DNA of 64,000 nt from Parasphingorhabdus flavimaris (GCF_013371215.1 NZ_JABWMH010000001.1:806001-870000); one strand, 5' to 3'; positions 1 through 9,257 are shown, numbered from the stretch's first letter. Notes: generated by a model not told the origin, from the sequence alone. Numbers and translations: made by a program.

Positions 1-1542
1 AATCCGTCCGACCTGGATGCGCGCCCGGTCGTTCTTCAGCGCATCGCGCATCGCCCGTTCGACCTTGCGGACATTGCCGCTGCGGTCCATGTCGATGAAA
101 TCGATCACGACCAGTCCGGCCATGTCGCGCAGTCGCAACTGGCGGGCGATTTCTGCGGCGGCCTCCATATTGGTCTTGACCGCAGTCGCTTCGATACCGT
201 GCTCGCGGGTGGAGCGTCCGGAGTTGATGTCGATCGAGACCAGAGCCTCGGTCGGGTTGATCACCAGATAGCCGCCGGACTTCAGTTGCACTTCCGGTGA
301 ATACATGGCGGACAGCTGATCCTCGACGCCATAGCGCTGGAACAGCGAAACCGGATCGGCATAGCTTTTCACCCGCTTGCTGTGGCTTGGCATCAGCAGC
401 TTCATGAAGTTTTTCGCAGCCGTGTAGCCATTCGCGCCTTCGACCAGCACCTCCTCGATCTCGCGATTGTAAATGTCACGGATCGCGCGTTTTACGAGGT
501 CGCTGTCGCTGTGGATCAGGCTTGGTGCGGTTGCCACCAGCGTCTTTTCGCGGATTTCGTCCCAAAGCCGGGCGAGATAGTCGAAATCACGCTTGATTTC
601 AGGCTTGGTCCGCGAAAGTCCGGCGGTGCGAACGATACAGCCCATGCTGGTCGGCAACTTCAGATCGGCGATAATCGTCTTCAGTCGTTTGCGATCGCCC
701 GCATTGTTGATTTTCCGGCTGATTCCGCCACCATGAGAGGTGTTGGGCATGAGCACGCAATAGCGGCCCGCCAGGCTGAGATAGGTGGTGAGCGCAGCGC
801 CCTTGTTGCCGCGTTCTTCCTTGACGACCTGAACGAGGACAACTTGCCGCCGCTGGATGACGTCCTGGATCTTGTAACGTTTGCGCAATGCCATGCGCTT
901 CTGACGCGCCTGATCACTGGCTTTGGGGATGCTGCCCTTGCCGCGACCACGCGTGTTGCGGCCACCGCGTCCGCGACGCGCTCCGCCTTTGCCTTTTGAT
1001 TCGGCCTTGTCATCGGATGATTCATCGTCTGATTCGTCCGACTCATCACTGTCGTCGTCATCATCATCATCGTCGTCATCATTGCTTTCTTGAGGAACTT
1101 CGCCTTCGGTAACGTCGATCGTATCGACGCTGTCATCCTTGTCGACTTCAACCAACGCGGTGTCGAGCTCCTCGGTCGCTTCGCTGCGCACCATGTCGGC
1201 GGGAGAATCGTCTTCTTCCTCTTCCTGTGCGCGCAAGGCGGCTTCTTCTGCAGCATGCTCGGCTTCTTCAGCCAGCAGCGCTTCACGATCTTCTCTCGGG
1301 ATCTGGTAATAGTCGGGATGAATTTCGGAAAAGGCGAGAAATCCGTGGCGGTTGCCACCGTAATCCACGAAGGCAGCCTGCAACGACGGTTCGACCCGGG
1401 TTACTTTTGCTAGATAGATATTGCCTTTAAGTTGTTTGTGCTCGGAAGATTCAAAATCGAATTCCTCAATTTTGTTCCCTTTTACGACCGCCACCCGGGT
1501 TTCTTCCTGGTGGCGCGCGTCGATTAGCATGCGCGTTTTCAT
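1..1542 (-). CDS. rne: Ribonuclease E (partial, C-terminus beyond window)
   Basis: Endoribonuclease of the RNase E/G family that starts mRNA decay and processes rRNA and tRNA precursors. Only the first 514 codons lie in the window. The reading frame starts at the ATG at 1542, preceded by an AGGAG about 8 nt upstream on the minus strand, and begins MKTRMLIDARHQEETRVAVV. The S1 domain (about residues 35-120 and on) is interrupted, as is common in alphaproteobacteria, by a long acidic insertion with ten consecutive Asp (about residues 160-170), followed by a basic RG-rich segment (GARRGRGGRNTRGRGKG). The catalytic magnesium-binding aspartates are visible in SIDINSGRST (about residue 437) and VIDFIDM (about residue 478). 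The missing part should hold the zinc-link and the degradosome scaffold. Confidence 0.96.
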   Translation of the reverse strand, partial: MKTRMLIDARHQEETRVAVVKGNKIEEFDFESSEHKQLKGNIYLAKVTRVEPSLQAAFVDYGGNRHGFLAFSEIHPDYYQIPREDREALLAEEAEHAAEEAALRAQEEEEDDSPADMVRSEATEELDTALVEVDKDDSVDTIDVTEGEVPQESNDDDDDDDDDDSDESDESDDESSDDKAESKGKGGARRGRGGRNTRGRGKGSIPKASDQARQKRMALRKRYKIQDVIQRRQVVLVQVVKEERGNKGAALTTYLSLAGRYCVLMPNTSHGGGISRKINNAGDRKRLKTIIADLKLPTSMGCIVRTAGLSRTKPEIKRDFDYLARLWDEIREKTLVATAPSLIHSDSDLVKRAIRDIYNREIEEVLVEGANGYTAAKNFMKLLMPSHSKRVKSYADPVSLFQRYGVEDQLSAMYSPEVQLKSGGYLVINPTEALVSIDINSGRSTREHGIEATAVKTNMEAAAEIARQLRLRDMAGLVVIDFIDMDRSGNVRKVERAMRDALKNDRARIQVGRI

Positions 1543-2066
1543 TCAATAGTCTCCTGGCATGGCACAGGAAGGGGCCGGAGCCCGTTCGGGCCATGCGATA
1601 TGGTAGGGATAACGGGTGTTCGCGCGCGGTCCTTTGATTAGGGGCGGGCGGCGTCATCCGGTTGATTTGAAATATTTCAGATAAAATTGCGTCTGCAACA
1701 ACTGCATGGCCCTGGCCGTTGGCCAAGGTCGTTCCGCCTGTGGAAGCGCTTCCGAAACGGAAAGCTTCATAGCCGGAGATGTCATGCCTCATGTTGCGTC
1801 AACCTGGTAGATGCCGAATGATTTCCGGCATTTAGACGAACCGTGTCAGGATGTTTCCCGAAAGGTTCGATAGGTCTGCTAGCACCGCTCGGGTTAATCG
1901 GCAACATAAACTGTGAACTAGCGAAAAGGTTTCCGTGAATATCGCTGCTTGCCGATTCATGGATAACGCGCCGTTAACCGCGTCATTTTACGGCCCCTTA
2001 CGAAAGCTTCCTTAATGGCTTCTTTACTCAATTGTTAGTTGCGATTTAGCCAGGAAGCCCGAGCCT
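1543..2066. other. rne / amidase divergent intergenic region (524 bp)
   Basis: No supportable gene. On the rne side it can form several hairpins, for example GGAAGCGCTTCC near 1743 and the pair ATGCCG...CGGCAT near 1812-1833. A long structured 5' leader would fit the known autoregulation of RNase E in enterobacteria, but this is inference. The right half, upstream of the amidase, is AT-richer and should hold its promoter. A short open frame on the minus strand (1466-1792) overlaps the start of rne and has no protein character. Confidence 0.5.
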
Positions 2067-3311
2067 ATGAAAATTGACTGGACCAAAAAGGCCCGTGCGG
2101 GGCATAAGCGGGCCATGGCATATGCAACGATCATGGTCTCCGCCCTGTTGATGACCCAGCCCGCCGAGGCTGGCTCGATCAGCCGGATCGAGGCGAGCGG
2201 TTCGCAAATCACCGTTGCCTTTGATGACGTGGTCGAAGGGGCTTCGACCTTTTCCCTGATCGGGCCGGACCGGATCGCGATCGATGTTCGCGGCGGCAAG
2301 GCGGGGCAGGGCGGATATGCGTCCGGTATTGTCAAGTCTGTGCGCCAGGGGCAATATGATCCCAACACAGCGCGGATCGTGTTCGACCTCGACCGTCCGG
2401 CGGTGATCACCAATGGCGGTTTTTCTCAGGACGGAAAAAGCCTGAAGCTCAGCCTGCAAGCGGTAGGCGAGAAGCAGATCGCTCTGGGCCGCAAATCCTT
2501 CCTGCCGCCGCTGGAATTTCGCGCCGAACCGCCGAAAACCAAATATAGCGTCAAGGTTCCGCTCGGCAAGCCGCGCGACTCCGTGAGCTTGCCCATGATC
2601 CACGGGCCGAATGACCCGACCCGGCCGCTGGTCGTGATCGATGCCGGCCACGGCGGGCACGATCCGGGAGCGATCTCGCCCCACGGTGCTGCGCGCGAGA
2701 AAAATGTCACCCTCGCAATTGCACGCGCGATCCGCGACCGACTGGTCGAAGGCGGAAGAGTGCGGGTGGCCCTGACGCGCGACAGCGACGAGTATCTGGT
2801 TCTGGAAGAACGCTATGGCATTGCCCGCCGGCTCGACGCGGACCTGTTCATGTCGATCCATGCCGATGCGGCAGGGAACGAGACCGCATCCGGTGCAACC
2901 GTATATACATTGTCCGAAGTCGCTTCCGACAGGGAAGCTGCTAAACTGGCGGCACGCGAGAACAAGGCGAATATCATCAACGGCATCAATCTCGGGGGCG
3001 CGACCCGGGACGTTTCATCGATCCTGATCGATCTGACCCAGCGCGAGACCATGAACGTCTCTGCCGATTTTGCCAAATTGCTGCACCGCGAGAGCAGCCG
3101 CCAGATGAATTTCCGCAAGATACCGCACCGCTATGCATCCTTTGTCGTGCTCAAGGCCCCCGACACGCCGTCGGTATTGTTCGAAACCGGCTATCTGACC
3201 AACAAGGATGATGTCGCCTTTCTCAACTCCCGTGCAGGCCGCGCCAAAGTCGCTACCGGAGTTGCCAGCGCGATCGAGTCGCATTTCGCCCGCAAGCTGG
3301 CGATGCGCTAG
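2067..3311 (+). CDS. amiC: N-acetylmuramoyl-L-alanine amidase (AmiC type)
   Basis: Periplasmic zinc amidase that cuts the bond between N-acetylmuramic acid and L-Ala in peptidoglycan, needed for daughter-cell separation. The 414-residue product has a signal peptide (cleavage near residue 35, QPAEA|GS), an AMIN domain (about 38-135) that would target it to the septum, a linker, and an Amidase_3 catalytic domain (about 190-408). Zinc ligands and catalytic Glu are visible: His in VIDAGHGG (about 196), Glu in AREKN (about 211), His in MSIHADA (about 264) and Glu in VLFETGYL (about 373). The ATG follows an AGGAAG site. It is followed by the penicillin-binding protein gene, a common alphaproteobacterial arrangement. 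Confidence 0.95.
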   Translation: MKIDWTKKARAGHKRAMAYATIMVSALLMTQPAEAGSISRIEASGSQITVAFDDVVEGASTFSLIGPDRIAIDVRGGKAGQGGYASGIVKSVRQGQYDPNTARIVFDLDRPAVITNGGFSQDGKSLKLSLQAVGEKQIALGRKSFLPPLEFRAEPPKTKYSVKVPLGKPRDSVSLPMIHGPNDPTRPLVVIDAGHGGHDPGAISPHGAAREKNVTLAIARAIRDRLVEGGRVRVALTRDSDEYLVLEERYGIARRLDADLFMSIHADAAGNETASGATVYTLSEVASDREAAKLAARENKANIINGINLGGATRDVSSILIDLTQRETMNVSADFAKLLHRESSRQMNFRKIPHRYASFVVLKAPDTPSVLFETGYLTNKDDVAFLNSRAGRAKVATGVASAIESHFARKLAMR

Positions 3312-3420
3312 CATAATTCCCCGGTGTAAATTTATCCGGTCGTACCGGCTTGAGGCAGTGCGCGATTTTCATCGATAATCGCTGGAAAATGCTCGCGAGG
3401 CGGTTTAGATAGCGCAGCCT

Positions 3421-5949
3421 ATGGTAAATGATGCGTCTGATACGGCTGGAGAAAGTCTCGCCTACAAGCTCGAGCGGAGCACCGGCAGCTTTTTCGAGCG
3501 GATCGAAAATTTCTGGCAGAAGAAATGGTTCCGTTTGCTCGTGGCCTTTCTCGCCCTGTGCGTGCTGGGCTGGCTGCTGATCTGGCTGATCTTCGCCCGG
3601 GACTTGCCCGACGCAACCGCGCTGCGAACCTACGAGCCACCCTTGCCGACGATGGTCCGCGCCTATGATGGCGAACCGGTGCACAGCTATGCCCGCGAAC
3701 GCCGCGTCCAGCTCGAGTTTTCCGAATATCCCGCGCTTCTGGTGCGCGCCTATCTGGCTGCGGAAGATCGTACTTTCTTCGAACATGGCGGACTGGACTA
3801 TCCGGGCATCGCCACCGCGATAGTCAGCAATATCACCAACAGCGGCCGACCGATCGGCGCTTCGACGATTACCCAGCAGGTCGCCAAGAACCTCCTGCTG
3901 TCAGGTGAAATATCCTACCGCCGGAAAGTGCGCGAAGCGATCCTCGCCTACCGGATCGAGGACGCGCTGACCAAGGAAGAAATTCTCGAGCTCTATCTCA
4001 ACCAGATATTCCTTGGCCGAAACGCTTACGGCGTCCAGGCAGCAGCACAGGCCTATTTCGGCAAGGATGTCGACGCGCTGGCGTTGCATGAAATCGCCTA
4101 TCTGGCGATCCTTCCCAAGGGGCCGTCCAACTATCGCCCCGAAGCGCACGAACAGCGTGCGATCAGCCGGCGGAACTGGGTATTGGGTCGCATGCTCGAC
4201 AATGGCTGGATCAACGACGCGCAACACCAGGCCGCTGTAGCGCAACCGCTGGGCACGATCTCCCGCTCCGGGCCACGTTTCGAACGGGTCGGCGGCTATT
4301 TTATCGAGGAAGTCCGGCGTCAGCTGATCGAGAAATTCGGCGATGACGAGAAAGCCGGGCCCTATAGCGTTTATTCTGGCGGTCTGTGGGTGCGAACATC
4401 GCTCAACCCCGAATTGCAGGAATATGCCAAGGACGCCCTGCGCGGCGGATTGCTGCGTTACAGCAGCGGCAAAGGCTGGAGCGGTCCGATCAACAAGATC
4501 GAGATTGACGAGCAATGGGCGCAACGGCTTTCTTCGACCTTCATCGGCACGGACTATGCCAACTGGCAGATCGCTGTTGCAATCCGGACCACCGGTGGCG
4601 GCGCCGAAATCGGCTTCTCCGATGGCACGACGGGCCGTATCAATTCGGTGCCCAGTGCGCTCAAGGCCGGCGACATTATCGCCGTCAGCCCTGCTGGCGG
4701 CAGTAGCTACCGGCTCGAAAATGTGCCCGAGGTTTCCGGCGGCATGGTCGTGCAAAATCCCCGCAACGGCAGAATATGGGCGATGCAGGGCGGTTTTGAC
4801 GACCGGATGAGTTCGTTCAACCGCGCGACCCAGGCGGAACGCCAGCCGGGATCGACGATCAAGCCGTTCGTTTACGCAACCGCGCTGGATAATGGCATGA
4901 CACCGGCAACGCTGATCGCCGACAGCCCGTTCTGCGTCTATCAGTCCGCATCTCTCGGGCGCAAATGTTTCCAGAATTTCGGCAATGCGCGCGGCGCTGG
5001 CGAGCAGACCCTGCGCTGGGGCGTCGAACAGTCGCGCAACCTGATGACCGTGCGCGCCGCCAATGACGCCGGCATGGACAATGTCGTCAAGACGATCAAG
5101 ACCATGGGAATCGGCGAATATCAGCCTTATCTCGCTTTCGCGCTCGGCGCTGGCGATACCACGGTGATGAAGCTGACCAACGCCTATTCGATGCTCGCCA
5201 ATCACGGTCGCGAACTCAACCCGACGGTGATCGACTTCGTGCAGGACCGCAACGGCAAGGTTATTTTCCGTGCCGACCAGAGAGTCTGTGACAATTGCAA
5301 TCAGCGTGACTGGGACGGACAGCCGATGCCGCGTCCGCGTCCTGCCGGGAAACAGTTGATGGACCCGATCACTGCCTATCAGATGATCGACATCCTGCAG
5401 GGCGTGATCACCCGCGGTACCGCGCAGAATCTGAAAAGCCTCGAGCGGCCGCTGTTCGGCAAGACCGGTACGTCGAGCGGTCCGACCAATGTCTGGTTTG
5501 TCGGCGGTTCGCCCGACATGGTGGCCGGCGTCTATCTCGGCTTTGACCAGCCGCGCAACATGGGCGGCTATGCCCAGGGCGGCACACTGGCAGCGCCGGT
5601 ATTCCGTCGCTTTGCCGAACGGGCGATGGCCGGCATGCCGAAAACCCCGTTTGTTGCGCCCAATGGCGTCCGCATGGTCCGCGTCGATCGCAAGTCGGGC
5701 AAGCGTGTCTATGGCGGATGGCCGACCGAAGATCCGAAATCTGCGGTCATCTGGGACGTGTTCAAGCCCGAAACCGAACCCCGCCGGTCGATCCGCAAGG
5801 ACGAACTGCTGGCCCGGCTCGAAGCCCGCAAGGCCGAGCTGATCGCCGAGCGTGCGGCCGCACGAGCACGGGCTGCGGATGCCAATCGCAATCGCGGTCC
5901 GGCGCGGAATGACGATGAATTTCTGCAGGCCGAAGGCGGCATCTATTAG
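3421..5949 (+). CDS. mrcA: Penicillin-binding protein 1A (class A, bifunctional)
   Basis: Inner-membrane enzyme that polymerises and cross-links peptidoglycan. The 842-residue protein has a short cytoplasmic tail, one membrane segment (about 38-60), a glycosyltransferase family 51 domain (EDRTFFEHGG near 115, GASTITQQVAKNLLL near 147, catalytic Glu in the first motif), an OB-like insert typical of PBP1A, and a transpeptidase domain with the serine motif GSTIKPF (about 477), the SxN motif in EQSRNLM, and KTGTS (about 681). The C-terminal 60 residues are Arg/Ala rich and charged, probably disordered. It lies 109 bp after the amidase gene on the same strand, so a shared cell-wall operon is plausible. 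Confidence 0.96.
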   Translation: MVNDASDTAGESLAYKLERSTGSFFERIENFWQKKWFRLLVAFLALCVLGWLLIWLIFARDLPDATALRTYEPPLPTMVRAYDGEPVHSYARERRVQLEFSEYPALLVRAYLAAEDRTFFEHGGLDYPGIATAIVSNITNSGRPIGASTITQQVAKNLLLSGEISYRRKVREAILAYRIEDALTKEEILELYLNQIFLGRNAYGVQAAAQAYFGKDVDALALHEIAYLAILPKGPSNYRPEAHEQRAISRRNWVLGRMLDNGWINDAQHQAAVAQPLGTISRSGPRFERVGGYFIEEVRRQLIEKFGDDEKAGPYSVYSGGLWVRTSLNPELQEYAKDALRGGLLRYSSGKGWSGPINKIEIDEQWAQRLSSTFIGTDYANWQIAVAIRTTGGGAEIGFSDGTTGRINSVPSALKAGDIIAVSPAGGSSYRLENVPEVSGGMVVQNPRNGRIWAMQGGFDDRMSSFNRATQAERQPGSTIKPFVYATALDNGMTPATLIADSPFCVYQSASLGRKCFQNFGNARGAGEQTLRWGVEQSRNLMTVRAANDAGMDNVVKTIKTMGIGEYQPYLAFALGAGDTTVMKLTNAYSMLANHGRELNPTVIDFVQDRNGKVIFRADQRVCDNCNQRDWDGQPMPRPRPAGKQLMDPITAYQMIDILQGVITRGTAQNLKSLERPLFGKTGTSSGPTNVWFVGGSPDMVAGVYLGFDQPRNMGGYAQGGTLAAPVFRRFAERAMAGMPKTPFVAPNGVRMVRVDRKSGKRVYGGWPTEDPKSAVIWDVFKPETEPRRSIRKDELLARLEARKAELIAERAAARARAADANRNRGPARNDDEFLQAEGGIY

Positions 5950-5970
5950 CGCCGACGGATCAGACGGCTG

Positions 5971-6594
5971 GTGCTGAAGCCGGCCGACATTGCGCCCGCG
6001 CAGGGCATCCGCACGGTCGGACCGGAGAGCGTCGACACGCTCGCTGCAATCACCGCCGACGCCTTTCGCGATGATCCGTTCAACCGCTGGCTGTTCGGCG
6101 GCTTCGATCCGATGGAGCGGACCTTCGCCAATCTCGCGCGGCATATTTACGCGCCCAACGGCTTTTGCCAGCTGCTCAATGAAAAAGGTGAAGACCGCGC
6201 TGCGGCGATGTGGCTGATGCCCGGCGATAGCGGCGATGCGAGTCTCGCCGGTACGCTGCAGACCTATTGGGGCCTGTTTGCAAGCGGCGGCCTCGGCGCG
6301 CTGAAACGGGGAAAGGCGGCGGGGGACGCGATGGCGAAACACCATCCGGCACAGCCGCACGCCTATCTGTTCACCGTTGGCGTCGCCAGCGCGGGCAGGG
6401 GGCGGGGCCTTGGCCGGCGGCTGGTCGGTCCCGTGCTCGATGCCTGCGACCGGTCCGGCACCATGGCCTATCTCGAGAACAGCAACCCGGCGAACCGGCG
6501 TTTCTACGCCAGCCTCGGCTTCGAGCGCGTAGACCTGTTCCACCCGATGGCAGACAGTCCTCCGCTCGAACCGATGCAGAGATTACCGCGCTAG
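5971..6594 (+). CDS. GNAT-family N-acetyltransferase
   Basis: Predicted acetyl-CoA dependent acetyltransferase; substrate unknown. The 207-residue product has the GNAT core in its C-terminal half: the pyrophosphate-binding loop ASAGRGRGLGRRL (about 140-152) followed by the beta5-alpha4 region NPANRRFYASLGFERV. The N-terminal half (QGIRTVGPESVDTLAAITADAF) resembles the phosphinothricin/YkkB-like subgroup. The start is GTG, 21 nt after the stop of the penicillin-binding protein gene, so it may be translated from the same message. Next to a convergent porin gene. Confidence 0.85.
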   Translation: MLKPADIAPAQGIRTVGPESVDTLAAITADAFRDDPFNRWLFGGFDPMERTFANLARHIYAPNGFCQLLNEKGEDRAAAMWLMPGDSGDASLAGTLQTYWGLFASGGLGALKRGKAAGDAMAKHHPAQPHAYLFTVGVASAGRGRGLGRRLVGPVLDACDRSGTMAYLENSNPANRRFYASLGFERVDLFHPMADSPPLEPMQRLPR

Positions 6595-6621
6595 GCTGTA
6601 TTCCTTGCGCGGGCGACCGGT

Positions 6622-8034
6622 TCAGAAACTGATCTGAAAACGTCCGGCAAGGCTGTCGACGCTATAGTCGTTGCCGTTTGCCGCCGCGATGGCCGCGTCG
6701 CGATAGTCGAGCTTGGCATAAGACAGCATGAAACGGACATAATCGATCGGGGTCCAGATCAGGGAAGCCTGATAGGCGTCCTGCGTGCCGCCGACAAAGC
6801 CGGCGTCGGTCAGGTCGAGACGGTCATAGCGGACATTGACCTGCCACGCGCCAATACCGCCCGAGCCAACCGGATTGGATACCTTGACGCCCTTGAACAC
6901 GCCTTCCTTGTAGCCGCGCGTGTCATCGGTCAGGAACAGCCCGGCCTCGACCGATCCGCCAAAGAAGCTCGGGTCGGCGAAATTGGCGTTGCGGTTCAGC
7001 GTCAGCCAGTGGCCCTCCGCCGCGGCGTGGAAGCGACCGGAAATGATTGCTGCTTCCAGCCCGATGCTGGATTCCGACTTGGCATTGTCGATATTGCCGG
7101 TGTTGAGAAAGCGCGTGTCGGTGAAATGCACCGCCGGCCGCTGGCGATAGCGCTGCGCGATGACCGTGTCGCCGAGATCGGCATAATGGTAGGACGCCCC
7201 GAAATGGGTCTGGGTATCGCCGAATTTCGGCATCGCCACCGCGCGCAGGTCAAAGCCGATGCTGTTGTTCACATCATCCCCGAGATCGGTGATATTGTCG
7301 GTAAAGACACCGCCTTGAAGCAGCAACATGCCCGCGCCATATTGCGCCGACAGTCCGACCCGCCGTTCAAAACCGAAGGCATCGGTATAGCCAGCCCGTT
7401 CGATGAAGCTGGTGTCGTTGCTGCTCGACAGTTCCTCGAGCCCCTGGAAATTATTATGCTGTCCGGCGGTGATCGTCAGCGGTCCGCGGTCATAGGACAG
7501 GAAGGCGTCGGTCATCTCGACCGTACCGCCGGTGAAATCCGCTTCCATCTTGTAGCCAAAGCCGCCCGGCATCGATCCCGAAACGCCGAGCCGGATGCGC
7601 CGCGCCTCGTTGGCAAAGCCGAGACCCGCGTCATTGATCGAATCCGGTGCGTTGACCGTGCCGAAATCATAAAGCATCCGCCCGCGCGGCTTGAAGCTCC
7701 AGCCCCCCGCACCATCAGTGGCGCCGTCCTTGATTTCCGGCGCGCCCTTGAAGGCGATCTGGACCGGTGGTTTCTGCTGCGCCAATTTCTCCTCGGTCGC
7801 GGCCAGTTTCGCGTCGGTCGCGGCAATCGCGCTGGTCGATGCCTGCTGCGTCTGCTGGACATTGCCAAGCTGGGCCTTCAGATCGGCGACTTCGCGCTCG
7901 AGCTGGTTCAGCCTGCTGAGCAGCGCCGCGGCCTGTTCATCGGAAATCGGGGCCGCCATCGCAGCGGCAGGGCAAAGCGCAATCGCGGCGGTGCCGGCCA
8001 GCAGGCCAATGGTCTTGAGCATAGGATTGGTCAT
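6622..8034 (-). CDS. Phosphate-selective porin O/P family protein
   Basis: Outer-membrane beta-barrel of the OprO/OprP family. About 470 residues from the chosen ATG at 8034 (MTNPMLKTIGLLAGTAAIAL); an upstream in-frame ATG at 8067 would spoil the signal peptide. Order: signal peptide ending AAAMAA, a short coiled-coil segment (LLSRLNQLEREVADLKAQL, about residues 36-55) likely to trimerise in the periplasm, then alternating beta-strand sequence to a C-terminal phenylalanine (GRFQISF), the usual BAM recognition end. In this family members carry phosphate, polyphosphate or other anions; selectivity cannot be told here. No PhoB box was recognised upstream. Confidence 0.88.
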   Translation of the reverse strand: MTNPMLKTIGLLAGTAAIALCPAAAMAAPISDEQAAALLSRLNQLEREVADLKAQLGNVQQTQQASTSAIAATDAKLAATEEKLAQQKPPVQIAFKGAPEIKDGATDGAGGWSFKPRGRMLYDFGTVNAPDSINDAGLGFANEARRIRLGVSGSMPGGFGYKMEADFTGGTVEMTDAFLSYDRGPLTITAGQHNNFQGLEELSSSNDTSFIERAGYTDAFGFERRVGLSAQYGAGMLLLQGGVFTDNITDLGDDVNNSIGFDLRAVAMPKFGDTQTHFGASYHYADLGDTVIAQRYRQRPAVHFTDTRFLNTGNIDNAKSESSIGLEAAIISGRFHAAAEGHWLTLNRNANFADPSFFGGSVEAGLFLTDDTRGYKEGVFKGVKVSNPVGSGGIGAWQVNVRYDRLDLTDAGFVGGTQDAYQASLIWTPIDYVRFMLSYAKLDYRDAAIAAANGNDYSVDSLAGRFQISF

Positions 8035-8155
8035 GAAATGGCCTGTCTGTTGTGGATGATTTTTCAATTGATGAGCGATCTATGACGGTTGCGTTGCTCT
8101 TTCATGGCATATTTATTTCATGTTTGTGACAGGGGCTGCGGGGCGCGGAGTCGTC

Positions 8156-8332
8156 TCAATCGGCCACCGGCAGGCGCCGCTTGCCCCTGGTCCGGCCGGT
8201 CAGATGATAGCGGTGGCAGCGGTCACAGGAATAGGGGCGCAAGTCGATGCTGGCGGTTTGTGCCGCGGCAATAGCGTCCGCCTCGCTGGCATAGCGTTTT
8301 TTCTTGCGGCAGATGCTGAGGCGGGTGCGCAT
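8156..8332 (-). CDS. Small Cys/His-containing protein, possible zinc ribbon half
   Basis: A 58-residue open frame: MRTRLSICRKKKRYASEADA at the start and a CDRCHRYHLT motif at residues 36-45, ending KRRLPVAD. The pattern (basic start, SEADAIAAA helix, Cys-x2-Cys with nearby His, TGRTRGKRR tail) has the composition of a real small DNA- or RNA-binding protein. Cys8 with Cys36, Cys39 and His40/His43 could bind one zinc. I recall similar unnamed short proteins in sphingomonads but cannot name a family. It lies upstream of the porin in the same direction (stop 121 bp before the porin start) and abuts the repeat block on its other side. Confidence 0.7.
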   Translation of the reverse strand: MRTRLSICRKKKRYASEADAIAAAQTASIDLRPYSCDRCHRYHLTGRTRGKRRLPVAD

Positions 8333-8374
8333 GGGGTGAATCTAGGCGCTTGTAGACAGACGGGCAACACCCAC

Positions 8375-9257
8375 TTTCCTCCCCGCCGCGCAGCGGTGGG
8401 GAGGGGAGCATCCGCAGGATGGTGGAGGGGCCCCTCCGTCGTCCGCCTTCGCCAAGGCTACGGCGGACGCCACCTCCCCATTGCTTCGCAACGGGGAGGA
8501 AAATGTTTTGGGCTATTTTGGCCGCGATGGATAAATTTAGCGGCTTGCGGGGGGCAAGCGGACGATGGGAAGATATCCATATTCAGAAGATCATCAAAAT
8601 CCTGACCGAAACCGACCGGATCATGAAGGAAATCAACCTGCCACTCGACAGACCATTGACTTTCCTCCCCACCGCGCAGCGATGGGGAGTGGGACCGTCC
8701 GGAGGATGGTGGAGGGATTGGTCGGGCTGGGCGCGGGTTTCCGGTGTTGGGGTAATCTTGAAGGGCTGTTCTTGCCGCAGCTGCCCCTCCGTCGTGCCTT
8801 TGGCACGCCACCTCCCCATCGCTGCGCGACGGGGAGGAAAATGTTTCGGATCATTTTTGCCGAGAGGGATAAAATTGGCGGCTTGCGGGGGGTAAGCGGA
8901 CTATGGGAAGATATCCATTATCAGAAGAACCTCGAAACCCTGACCGAAACCGACTGGATCATGAAGGAAATCAACCTTCCGTTCGACTGACCATTGACTT
9001 TCCTCCCTGCCGCGCAGCGGTGGGGAGGGGGACCGTCCGGAGGATGGTGGAGGGGTTGGTCGGGCTGGGCGTTGGCTTTGGGTGTTGGGCGAATCTTGAA
9101 GGGTTGTTCTTGCCGCGCCTGCCCCTCCGTCGTGCCTTTGGCACGCCACCTCCCCGTCGCTGCGCGACGGGGAGGAAAGTTGGGTTTGCTTGCTGCACGC
9201 GCCCCTCCGTCAGTCGATACGGCTGCCACCTCCCCATTGCTTCGCAACGGGGAGGAT
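8375..9257. repeat. Block of TTTCCTCCC...GGGGAGGAAA palindromic elements (family A)
   Basis: Four MITE-like copies: 8375-8502, 8661-8840, 8999-9178 and a truncated one at about 9196-9257. Each complete copy begins with a hairpin of the form CCTCCCC..GCGCAGCGG..GGGGAGG and ends with a second hairpin CCTCCCC..GCGCGAC..GGGGAGG, with a GGATGGTGGAGGGG / CCCCTCCGTCGTGCC core between. The ends are inverted repeats of each other. No transposase is present, so these would be non-autonomous. A related copy interrupts truB at 47966-48094. No gene is supportable between 8333 and 9634. Confidence 0.85.
8503..9178 (+). repeat. 338-bp tandem duplication
   Basis: Two head-to-tail units of exactly 338 bp, 8503-8840 and 8841-9178. 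Each is a unique 156-158 bp segment (starting ATGTTT and ending GACCATTGAC or similar) plus one family A element. By eye the unique segments differ at 22 of 156 positions. Eighteen of these are at first or second codon positions of the only plausible shared frame and four at third positions, so the copies are not behaving like a conserved gene. The second copy has an open frame of 49 codons (8841-8990); the first lacks the stop. Confidence 0.85.

Noticed and set aside
1466-1792. Minus-strand ORF in the rne leader
   Set aside because: Overlaps the certain start of rne in another frame and has no motif.
3901-6543. 880-codon open frame on the minus strand
   Set aside because: Antisense to the penicillin-binding protein and GNAT genes; no domains. 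Such long shadows come from the codon bias of the real genes.
8503-8990. Small duplicated ORFs (MFxxIxAxxDK...) in the tandem units
   Set aside because: Substitutions between copies fall mostly at first and second codon positions and one copy has no stop, so there is no sign of selection on a protein.
8375-9257. Possible CRISPR array
   Set aside because: Repeats are about 128-180 bp, few and irregular, with unequal intervals and no cas genes.
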